Assembly: GCA_021806765.1 (NCBI GenBank)
Contig: JAJZQR010000052.1
Location: forward strand, 1-25,793
DNA from: Chloroflexota bacterium
GTDB lineage: Bacteria > Chloroflexota > UBA6077
Direction: 5' to 3'
Length of the DNA stretch: 25,793 bases
Shown here: piece by piece, positions 14,266 through 21,576 of the stretch
How the letters are laid out: each line of letters opens with the position of its first letter
Numbering within the stretch: the stretch's first letter is position 1
The notes under the pieces: model-generated
What the model was told of the DNA's origin: nothing
Seen by the model: only the letters and a program-made list of their open reading frames with translations
Databases searched by the model: none
Translations under genes and position numbers: made by a program

Positions 14266-16311
14266 TTGGAAACCCGCGAGATCTACTGGAACATCCAGGG
14301 CGTTTGGATCATGTACGCCCTGTTCGGCCTCGCCGTGGCGGTGTTCGGCTACGGCGCCTACCAGCACTACCGTCTGCTAGCCCTGGGAAAAGCCGAGAAC
14401 CGTTTCGAACGGGCCAGGGAGCGCTGGATCGGCGTGGTCCTGCATGCCCTCGCCCAGGCGCGCGGCCTCCGGGACAGATACTCGGGAGGGATGCACCTTC
14501 TGTTCTTCTGGGGCTTCGTCGTTCTCTTCCTGGGGACCGTGGTAGTGTTCCTACAGGCCGATTTGGGACTGCAGATCATGCACGGCCCCTTCTACCTCTA
14601 CTTCCAGTCCCTCACTTTGGATCTCCTGGGGCTGCTGGCCACATTGGGCCTGCTCATGGCGTTGTCCAAGAGATTCGTCCTTCGTCCGGATGGGCCTCTG
14701 AACCCCCCTCGCCACCGAACCCTGCTGGCTAACGGGGTGATCTTGGGCCTTCTCCTCGCCATCCTGATCACCGGATTCCTGGTGGAGGGTATCCGCATCG
14801 CGGCCACCAACGACCCATGGGCCGGTTGGTCCCCCGTTGGTCGATCGGTGGCGCTGACGCTCCAGGGCGCCGACGCGGCCACGCTGCAGCTGGCCCACCG
14901 CTTCCTGTGGTGGTTTCATCTCTTGCTCGCCCTCGCCTTCATCGCATACATCCCTTACTCCAAGCTACGGCATCTGGTGCTATCCCCGGCCAACATCTAC
15001 TTCCGATCTCTCCAGCCGATGGGCGCTCTGAAGCCGATCGATATCGAGTCGGCAGAGACCCTTGGAACCCCCAAGATCGAGGATCTCACCTGGAAGCAGC
15101 TTCTGGATACCGTAGCCTGCGTGGAGTGCGGCCGGTGCCAGGAGGCATGCCCTGCCTACAGTGCGGGTCAGCCCCTTTCGCCGAAGGCACTGATCCTCGA
15201 TCTGCGCAACCACCTTTACGGATCCAAGGGCTCGACGGCATCCCTCACCTGGGGACATAAGAGACCGGTGGAAGTCACGCCCAAGGGCTTGGAGGAATGC
15301 CCAACCGTCGCTGCGGTGACTCCCGACGCGTTGTGGAGCTGCGTCACCTGCGGGAGCTGTATGCAGCAGTGCCCCGTCTACGTCGAGCACGTACCGACCA
15401 TCGTCGACTTGCGCCGCTACTTGGTGATGGAGCAGGCGGAGTACCCGGAGCTGATGCAGGAGGCGCTAACCAGCATGGAGGCCAGAGGGCACCCCTTCCG
15501 AGGAACTATGGCATCCCGCACCGATTGGTGTGACGGGCTCAACGTCAAGGTCGTGGGGGAATCGAGCCCCACCGAGTGGCTGTACTGGGTGGGATGCGCC
15601 GCAGCCTTCGACGACCGGAACCAGCGGGTGGCGCGGGCCTTCGCGAAGCTGCTCCAGCGGGCGGGGGTGGACTTCGCGATCCTGGGGGAAGAGGAGCAGT
15701 GCACGGGAGACGTGGCTCGCCGCATCGGCAACGAGTATCTCTATCAAGTGATGGCACAGGGCAACGTGGAGACGTTGAAGCGCCACCAGATCAGGAAGAT
15801 CGTGACCACCTGCCCCCACTGCTTCAATACCCTCAAGAACGAGTACCCCCAGTTCGGCGGTGACTTCGAGGTCTACCACCATACCGAGTTGCTGGACCAA
15901 CTGCTGAAGGAGGGCAAGCTGCGGCCCACCGGGGCCACGGTTGAGAGTGTGACCTTCCACGACTCCTGCTACCTGGCTCGCTACAACGGCATCGCCAAAC
16001 CACCACGCCAGATCCTGAATGCGCTGGATGGTCTGAGGCTGGTGGAAATGCCGAGAAATCGGGAGGAAACCTTCTGTTGCGGGGCCGGTGGAGGGCACCT
16101 GTGGTTTGAGGAGACCGAGGGCAAGAGGATCAACTACGCGCGCGCTGACCAGGCCCTGGCGCTCCACACGACGGCGGTGGCCAGTTCCTGCCCCTTCTGC
16201 ATGGTCATGCTGACCGACGGGGTGAAGGTGCGGGCTGGCGAACAGGAGGTAGCCGTGCTAGACGTGGCAGAGCTACTGGAGCAGGCTACGCGGCCGGCCG
16301 GCGAGTCCTAG
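14266..16311 (+). CDS. Membrane heterodisulfide-reductase-like Fe-S oxidoreductase (HdrD/GlpC-type with NarI-like domain)
   Basis: A 681-residue electron-transfer protein. The N-terminal third is a membrane cytochrome-b-like (NarI-like) domain with about five or six hydrophobic helices and helix-borne His residues (MHLLFFWGF, LAHRFLWWFHLLLALAF) suited to heme b. Two [4Fe-4S] ferredoxin motifs follow: Cys285/288/291/295 (CVECGRCQEACP) and Cys359/362/365/369 (CVTCGSCMQQCP). The C-terminal half has two CCG-type domains (TTCPHCFNTLKNEYPQFGG, DSCYLARYNG with FCCGAGGG) that bind special Fe-S clusters. This fused layout moves electrons between the quinone pool and a cytosolic donor such as ETF. TTG 14266 is chosen because it keeps the family N-terminus TREIYWN, with GGGGAG upstream; the first ATG is 15 codons in. 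No EtfAB or acyl-CoA dehydrogenase partner is in the window. Confidence 0.88.
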   Translation: METREIYWNIQGVWIMYALFGLAVAVFGYGAYQHYRLLALGKAENRFERARERWIGVVLHALAQARGLRDRYSGGMHLLFFWGFVVLFLGTVVVFLQADLGLQIMHGPFYLYFQSLTLDLLGLLATLGLLMALSKRFVLRPDGPLNPPRHRTLLANGVILGLLLAILITGFLVEGIRIAATNDPWAGWSPVGRSVALTLQGADAATLQLAHRFLWWFHLLLALAFIAYIPYSKLRHLVLSPANIYFRSLQPMGALKPIDIESAETLGTPKIEDLTWKQLLDTVACVECGRCQEACPAYSAGQPLSPKALILDLRNHLYGSKGSTASLTWGHKRPVEVTPKGLEECPTVAAVTPDALWSCVTCGSCMQQCPVYVEHVPTIVDLRRYLVMEQAEYPELMQEALTSMEARGHPFRGTMASRTDWCDGLNVKVVGESSPTEWLYWVGCAAAFDDRNQRVARAFAKLLQRAGVDFAILGEEEQCTGDVARRIGNEYLYQVMAQGNVETLKRHQIRKIVTTCPHCFNTLKNEYPQFGGDFEVYHHTELLDQLLKEGKLRPTGATVESVTFHDSCYLARYNGIAKPPRQILNALDGLRLVEMPRNREETFCCGAGGGHLWFEETEGKRINYARADQALALHTTAVASSCPFCMVMLTDGVKVRAGEQEVAVLDVAELLEQATRPAGES

Positions 16312-16316
16312 GTAAC

Positions 16317-16357
16317 CGAAGAGGCTGGGCGGGGCTCATCCCCGCCCAGCCTCTTCG
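16317..16357. terminator. Bidirectional hairpin terminator between convergent genes
   Basis: A perfect 18-bp stem (16317-16334 with 16340-16357) closes a five-base loop CTCAT, lying between the stops of the HdrD-like gene and the convergent tctC. There is no long T-run on either side. The core GGGCGGGG...CCCCGCCC resembles the GTAGGG repeat hairpins at 11601 and 1927, so this may be a repeat family member serving as terminator. Confidence 0.7.
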
Positions 16358-16403
16358 CCCGCCATCGCCGTCTTCTAGCCGCGCAATGGTCGTAGCCGGT
16401 GAT

Positions 16404-17489
16404 CTAGCCTTTCTTCAGCTCTGGGATAAGCGGCTTGATCCTCGACTCGTAGTTGTCCCAGTACTTCTCGTACTCAGAGGTGTCCATGTAGCGGATCTCG
16501 ATCCCCTGCTCTTTCATCTTCTGCTGGAACTGCTCGTTCTCCAGGGCCTTCTTCGTGGCCTGAGACCAGATCTGTACGATCTCCTTCGGCGTGCCCTTCG
16601 GGAGGGACATGCCGCGAGAGGAATCCGCAAACAGATTGTATCCCTGCTCTTTCAGGGTGGGGACGTCGGGCAGGAACTCGCTTCTCTTCTCGGCCATCAC
16701 GCCCAGGATGCGCACGTTGCCCGACTTCACCTGCGGCAGCGACTCGCCCACCTGGGTCATGACCACGTCGATATGTCCACCTATCAGCGCGGTCACTGCG
16801 GGACCTCCGCCCTCGAAGTGAACTGGAGCCAGATTCACGCCGGTCTCCTGCTCGAACATGACCGTCTGCACATGCTGGCTGCTTCCCACACCGGCGGTGC
16901 CGGACTTGATACCCTCCGGATTCGCCTTGGCCGCATCGATCAGGCCCTTCAGAGTCTTGTACGGTCCGTCCGCCTTCACGGCAACCACGCTGGGGTCTAC
17001 AGCCTGGAGGGCCACCACCTGGAAATCATTCCTCCCATAGGCTGCCTTTCGGTCGGGATCCAGATAGGTCATCAAGGTGGAGGGAAGATTGGTAAAGCCG
17101 ATCGTGTAGCCGTCTGGTTTGGATCTGACCAACTCGGTGATCCCTACCTGGGATCCCGCGCCCGCCTTGTTCAAGATGTTGACCGACACTCCCAACTCCT
17201 TCTCCAGGGCGGGCGCAATGATGCGGGCCTGGACGTCGGTGCTGCCGCCCGCCGCGAAGGGGACGATTATGCTGATCACCTTCCCCTTCTCGGGAAACGC
17301 TACCTTGCTTGCAGGGGCCGAGGTAGGTGCGGCGGCCGGTGCCTTGGTGGGTGCGGCTGCGGGTGCACTTGAGGGAGCGGCGGCCTTGGCTGCAGTCGGA
17401 GCCGCCGGGGGCGCGCTGGAAGCGCACGCAGCGGCAATCAGGCTGAGCATCACCACGATAGCAGCGAGAAACACCGATCTTCGTGTCAT
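16404..17489 (-). CDS. Tripartite tricarboxylate transporter (TctC/Bug family) substrate-binding lipoprotein
   Basis: A 361-residue extracytoplasmic solute-binding protein of the TTT system. Residues 1-22 are a lipoprotein signal (MTRR, hydrophobic stretch, lipobox AAAC with Cys22). Residues 23-62 form a low-complexity Ala/Pro/Thr linker, and the Bug fold follows (ISIIVPFAAGGSTDVQARIIAPALEKELG, NKAGAGSQVG, SGTAGVGSSQHV, GGHIDVVMTQVGE, LPDVPTLKEQGYN). GGSTD is the carboxylate-binding loop typical of this family. Start ATG 17489 has GGAGGA seven bases upstream. It is the last gene of the leftward hyuA operon, while its membrane partner tctB lies on the rightward arm. The ligand should be a small carboxylate or cyclic-amide acid matching the linked hydrolases; it cannot be named from sequence. 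Confidence 0.88.
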   Translation of the reverse strand: MTRRSVFLAAIVVMLSLIAAACASSAPPAAPTAAKAAAPSSAPAAAPTKAPAAAPTSAPASKVAFPEKGKVISIIVPFAAGGSTDVQARIIAPALEKELGVSVNILNKAGAGSQVGITELVRSKPDGYTIGFTNLPSTLMTYLDPDRKAAYGRNDFQVVALQAVDPSVVAVKADGPYKTLKGLIDAAKANPEGIKSGTAGVGSSQHVQTVMFEQETGVNLAPVHFEGGGPAVTALIGGHIDVVMTQVGESLPQVKSGNVRILGVMAEKRSEFLPDVPTLKEQGYNLFADSSRGMSLPKGTPKEIVQIWSQATKKALENEQFQQKMKEQGIEIRYMDTSEYEKYWDNYESRIKPLIPELKKG

Positions 17490-17621
17490 TTCGTTCTCCT
17501 CCCCGATTTGCTCCAGAACGTAGATTCGATTGGGTAACCCGGCCGACTGCCCTCCTGGGCCGACCCTTCTACCATCAGTCCTTGCGTCGGGAAGCGTGGC
17601 CTGTTCTCCAGGCAGCTTACT

Positions 17622-18410
17622 TCACTTCTTCTCGGGCACGCGCAGCTGGGCGAAGGCCCTCACATATGCCGTCGCCTGCTCCACCACACGCCGCATGATC
17701 TCCGCTCCGCGAGTGGCATCCGCAGCAGTAGGATCGCCCGCGCCCCCTGTGTCGGTAACATCCTCCTGATCGAAGTAGAGGCCAAAGACCGCATTGCCGA
17801 CCTTGACCTTGGAAAGGCCCGGTGCGGTGAGACCCTGGTAAGTACCCCAGGGCTTGGGTTGGGCTGCCTCAACCCTGACGGCCTGCGGAGCGAAGGATAG
17901 GATCATCGATGCGATCGGCTCCGCGCCATGCCCGAATGCCGGCCCGGCTTCAGGATCCAGCTCCTTGGAGATGCCCTGAGCCAGGGTTATCGGGTTGAAA
18001 TATCCCAGTAGCACCCCGCTTCGCTTCCGGATCTCGGTGGCGGCCTGTTCCATGATGGGCTCGTTGTAGACATGGCAGTTGACCATGACCAGCCGCCGAA
18101 ACCCGTTGGCGATCAGATTGTCCAGTATGTCCACGATTACCGCCCGAAGCGTGTCGGGGCGGAGGGAGGCCGTACCTGGATAGTGGATGAAGGTTGGGGA
18201 GTAGCCGAAGTTCACCGCCGGGGTGACCACGGAGCCGGTCGCCACTGCCACCCGCTTGGCCACTTCATCGGCCACCAGGGTATCGGCCGATAGTGGTGAG
18301 ATGGATCCGTTCTGCTCCACGGTCCCGGTGGGAAGCAACACGACGGCTCCACGGTCTCGGGCTGCCGCGGCCTCTTTCCAGGTCATGTTGCCCAGTTCGA
18401 TCCCTGTCAT
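17622..18410 (-). CDS. Creatininase-fold protein with a degraded metal site
   Basis: A 262-residue member of the creatininase/creatinine amidohydrolase superfamily (metal-dependent opening of cyclic amides). The signature region is recognisable: LLPTGTVEQNGSISPLSAD aligns with the usual PxGxxEqHGxHLPLxxD. Glu32 and Asp43 are kept, but the metal-binding His is Asn34. The next metal motif reads NCHVYN, with His113 kept and Tyr115 where a ligand is expected. GHGAEPIAS retains one Glu of the HAGE-like motif. It may be inactive, bind a different metal, or be a partner of the second creatininase homologue at 24556. Start ATG 18410 is set by GGAGGTGAA just upstream; the longer in-frame start at 18500 adds an unlikely tail. 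It lies between the amidohydrolase gene and tctC in the leftward operon. Confidence 0.8.
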   Translation of the reverse strand: MTGIELGNMTWKEAAAARDRGAVVLLPTGTVEQNGSISPLSADTLVADEVAKRVAVATGSVVTPAVNFGYSPTFIHYPGTASLRPDTLRAVIVDILDNLIANGFRRLVMVNCHVYNEPIMEQAATEIRKRSGVLLGYFNPITLAQGISKELDPEAGPAFGHGAEPIASMILSFAPQAVRVEAAQPKPWGTYQGLTAPGLSKVKVGNAVFGLYFDQEDVTDTGGAGDPTAADATRGAEIMRRVVEQATAYVRAFAQLRVPEKK

Positions 18411-18540
18411 TTCACCTCCACAGATCATCTTGCCGGCAGCCTGCCGGAATGGCCGTGGCATTTCAGGCAGTTGGCCCGCCTTCGCTGCCATCGGTGTCAC
18501 CTAGGTGGTGCATCCACCAAGTCCGTTGGACTTCTGCGAA

Positions 18541-18573
18541 GGGTTTGAGGTTTCTTGGGAACACCTCAAACCC
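18541..18573. terminator. Hairpin between the amidohydrolase and creatininase-like genes
   Basis: GGGTTTGAGGT (18541-18551) and ACCTCAAACCC (18563-18573) form a perfect 11-bp stem with an 11-base loop, about 90 bp past the amidohydrolase stop in the leftward transcript. There is no T-run after it on the minus strand, so partial termination or 3'-end protection of the hyuA-hyuB-amidohydrolase message is more likely than full stop. Confidence 0.5.
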
Positions 18574-18664
18574 CGCCAGGCCGCGACGCTGTGCCCGCTC
18601 GCGTCGCGTGCCATGGACCCGCTTTCTGTCCAGGAAGTCCGCTCTGTTCCCACGGGGTGGCTCT

Positions 18665-19846
18665 CTAGAAGACGGAGAGATTGTCTACACGCTGACCTCC
18701 CTTCACGATCAACCTGACCCTGTAGACCGCCTTGATGTCTTCCAGTGGATTACCCTCCAGGGATATCACGTCGGCGTAGCGGTCGGACTGTAGCGTTCCC
18801 ACCTTGTCCTCCAGGCCACACGCCTCCGCGGCCCATCCAGTGGCCGCCTGCAAAGCCTGCATGTTGGTGGCGTCCATCCTGGCAGCCGTCTCTATGGCAA
18901 AGGGCAGGAGACCGTGGCGGGCATCCGTCGAGACGTTCCACTTCACGCCGCCCTTGACGGCCTTGGGGAAGACCTTCTCCATCATGGCCATGGCGTATCT
19001 CGCCTTGGCTCCCCGATAGGGATCGTTCATGATCTCCGGGGAATTGCCCAGTTCGTGATACGCGTTCACCAACGTGGCCCCCAGCCACGCCCCGCGCTTC
19101 TGCATCAACTCCAGGTCATCGTCCGTAGCCAGGTAGCCATGCTCCACAGCTGAGGCTCCGGCTTCCACCGCCCATCGCAGCCCGGGGCCGCCCTTGCAGT
19201 GGATGATCATGCGCTTGCCTGCCCGTTCCGCCTCATCGGCCGCGGCCTCGATCTCCTCCCTCGAGTAGTAAGAATTGGCCAACTCGGTATGATGATCGGA
19301 GATGCCTCCGCTCACGAACACTTTGATCTGGTGAGCGCCCGCCAGCAGGTTCTCCCGTATGGTTGTGCGAACACCATCCACTCCGTTAGCGGGCGTGCCC
19401 ATGAACCCGTGCCCGTGGGTGGGGCGCACTGCCTTGCCGCTAACGAACAATCTGGGACCAGGGACTGTTCCGTCCTCAATTGCCTGGCGCATCAGGAAAT
19501 CGGCATTGTTGTTCTCGCCCAGGATCCGCATCGTCGTCGTCCCTGCGAGGAGATCGATCCTCATGTGGGAAGCGCCGCGCAGCAGCTGTGTGCCAGGAGG
19601 CGCCTGTACCTGGTGGCCGGGCTGCCCCCTCCCAGGGAAAATGGTCACATGGCTGTGGGTATCCACGAAGCCGGGGAGCAGAGTCTCCTCCCCCACGTCA
19701 GTCACTTCAGCCCCTTCGGGCACCCTCACCTCGGCCCCTGTCCCAACCGCCACGATCTTGTCGCCCTCGATGAGTATCACTCCGTCTCGGATCGGCTCAG
19801 AGCCGGTGCCATCGATCAGGGTCTTCCCCTTGATAGCTTTCAGCAT
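18665..19846 (-). CDS. Metal-dependent amidohydrolase (imidazolonepropionase/prolidase-like)
   Basis: A 393-residue amidohydrolase-superfamily TIM-barrel enzyme. The N-terminal beta-sandwich segment (GKTLIDGTGSEPIRDGVILIEGDKIVAVG) leads into the metal motif HxH at His64 and His66 (GFVDTHSH). Lys175 (HQIKVFVSGG) is probably carboxylated to bridge two metals, and His216 (IIHCKGG), His236 (VEHGYL) and Asp308 (STDARHG) complete a full subtype I-like site. The C-terminus (GTLQSDRYADVISLEGNPLEDI) is typical of the group annotated imidazolonepropionase-related or Xaa-Pro dipeptidase-like. It is predicted to hydrolyse an amide or cyclic ureide produced or used by the neighbouring HyuAB; the substrate is unknown. 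Start ATG 19846 has only a weak AGGA upstream. It begins 53 bp after hyuB. Confidence 0.88.
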   Translation of the reverse strand: MLKAIKGKTLIDGTGSEPIRDGVILIEGDKIVAVGTGAEVRVPEGAEVTDVGEETLLPGFVDTHSHVTIFPGRGQPGHQVQAPPGTQLLRGASHMRIDLLAGTTTMRILGENNNADFLMRQAIEDGTVPGPRLFVSGKAVRPTHGHGFMGTPANGVDGVRTTIRENLLAGAHQIKVFVSGGISDHHTELANSYYSREEIEAAADEAERAGKRMIIHCKGGPGLRWAVEAGASAVEHGYLATDDDLELMQKRGAWLGATLVNAYHELGNSPEIMNDPYRGAKARYAMAMMEKVFPKAVKGGVKWNVSTDARHGLLPFAIETAARMDATNMQALQAATGWAAEACGLEDKVGTLQSDRYADVISLEGNPLEDIKAVYRVRLIVKGGQRVDNLSVF

Positions 19847-19899
19847 CTCTTGTCTGTCCTTTCCAGACCAACACCCAGATTCGTAAGCTCTACCTTGAA

Positions 19900-21576
19900 T
19901 CAGGGTTTGTCATTCGCGGCCTGCTCCGGGCCGTAGGCTTCCCGCGCCTGTTGTGGAGACACACGGTCGTACTCGACGTCCCGGGCAACTGCTGCCCGGT
20001 CCCTCACCCGCGGGTCTCCATATCCTCCACCGCCAGGAGTGGACAGCTCGATCCTCTCCCCAGGCATCATCAGCCGAGTTTCCTTGGAGTTGATCTCTTC
20101 CCCGTTCGACTTGACCGATCCGAGGCCGCCGGCCATTCCCCCAAAGATCCCCGGCGCCGCCGTCTTGGTCCTTTCTGCCAGGAAGGACATGGTTAGCGGA
20201 AGGCTGCCCATGTTGCGGATCACCACCGTTTGCCCGCATCCGCCGCGGAACTTTCCCGGGCCTCCAGAGTCCCTACGGATCTCCTTCTTCTCGATCAGGA
20301 TGGGCGCCCAGGACTCCATCAGTTCGATGGGGGTGTTGCCAGTGTTGCCGGGGAAGGCCAGGGTGTGGATGCCGTCATCGTTGGGTCTGGCGCCCAGCCC
20401 CCCGTTGAAGAAGAAGCAGTTGGCGAACCGGGCTCCATTTCGATTCACCCCCAATACGTTGAAGGCCCAAACCGGGGCTCCGCTGGCGGCCAGCACCCTA
20501 TCGGGCATGGCCTCGGCCAGGGCGCCCATGACGGCAAAGGTCAGGTAGTGTCCCACCAGTACCCGAGCGCCGCCCGCTGCCGGTGGACGTGGATTGAGAA
20601 TGCTTCCCTCCGGGGCATAGAAGCGTACCGGCCGGAAGCAGCCCTCGTTGTTGGGGACGCTGGGGGCCAGGGCGCACCTGACCCCGTAGACGGTGTAGGC
20701 GTAGCCGTAGTGGGGCACGACGTTTAGCGCTCTATCTACCTGGGGTGAGCTGCCGGTGTAATCCACCAGCATCTCATCGCCCGTGACCGTGATCTTGCAC
20801 TTCACGGTAATCGGCTCGGCCAGCCCATCGGTGGCGAGCTCGCTGTCGTATTCGCCGTCCGGCAGCTCGCGGATGGCGTTGCGCATGGCGGTCTCCGAGT
20901 AGCCCTGGATGGTGTCGGCCAGGTCGATGAGATCCTCCAGGCCGGTCTCGTCCATCAGCTCCAACAGCCTCCGCTCCGCCATCTCGGTGGCAGCCATCTG
21001 AGCCATCAGGTCTCCCACCACCTGGTCGGGCACCCTCACGTTGGCCCGAACGATCATGAGCAGCTGTTCGTTCAGCCGGCCCTGGTCGGCCAGCTTCATC
21101 GGCGGTATCTGCAGCCCCTCCTCGAAGACCTCTCGCGGGTCGGGGGCTCGAAGTTTGCCGCCGATATCCGGGGCATGGGCCACACTGGCGGCCATGGCCA
21201 CCAGCCGGCCGTTCTTGAACACCGGGCGCACGATGTTGACGTCGGGCAGGTGGCCGGTGCCGATGTGCATATCGTTGGTGATCAGCAGGTCGCCGGAGCG
21301 CAGCGATTCGACCGGATACTGCTGGAGCAGCAGCTTGACGGTGGCCGGCAGCGTGCCGATGAAGGAGGGGATGCTGGCGGTGGACTGCGCCAGCGAGTAT
21401 CCCCGTGCGTCGGTGATCACACAGGAGAAGTCGTTGGACTCGCGCACCAGGGTGGAGAAGGAGGTGCGCACCAGGGTGGCGGCGGACTCGTCCACCAGGG
21501 CTACGATCCTGCTCCACAGGATCTGAAGGCTAACGGGGTCGAACTTGGACGAACGGTCGGTTGCCGGCGCCGTCAT
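19900..21576 (-). CDS. hyuB: Hydantoinase B/oxoprolinase beta-type subunit
   Basis: A 558-residue HyuB-family protein, the partner subunit of ATP-dependent hydantoinase, 5-oxoprolinase and acetone/acetophenone carboxylase enzymes. The family features seen are DPVSLQILWSRIVALVDESAATLVRTSFSTLVRESNDFSC, TNDMHIGTGHLPDVNIVRPVF, DYTGSSPQVDRALN, NEGCFRPVRFYAPEGSILNPRPPAA and the C-terminal GGGGYGDPRVRD. Its ATG overlaps the hyuA stop (ATGA), and GGAGGT lies eight bases upstream inside hyuA, so the two are translationally coupled. The substrate is undetermined: hydantoins, 5-oxoproline or N-methylhydantoin if hydrolase, a ketone if carboxylase. The nearby amidohydrolase and creatininase genes favour a cyclic amide. 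Confidence 0.92.
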   Translation of the reverse strand: MTAPATDRSSKFDPVSLQILWSRIVALVDESAATLVRTSFSTLVRESNDFSCVITDARGYSLAQSTASIPSFIGTLPATVKLLLQQYPVESLRSGDLLITNDMHIGTGHLPDVNIVRPVFKNGRLVAMAASVAHAPDIGGKLRAPDPREVFEEGLQIPPMKLADQGRLNEQLLMIVRANVRVPDQVVGDLMAQMAATEMAERRLLELMDETGLEDLIDLADTIQGYSETAMRNAIRELPDGEYDSELATDGLAEPITVKCKITVTGDEMLVDYTGSSPQVDRALNVVPHYGYAYTVYGVRCALAPSVPNNEGCFRPVRFYAPEGSILNPRPPAAGGARVLVGHYLTFAVMGALAEAMPDRVLAASGAPVWAFNVLGVNRNGARFANCFFFNGGLGARPNDDGIHTLAFPGNTGNTPIELMESWAPILIEKKEIRRDSGGPGKFRGGCGQTVVIRNMGSLPLTMSFLAERTKTAAPGIFGGMAGGLGSVKSNGEEINSKETRLMMPGERIELSTPGGGGYGDPRVRDRAAVARDVEYDRVSPQQAREAYGPEQAANDKP

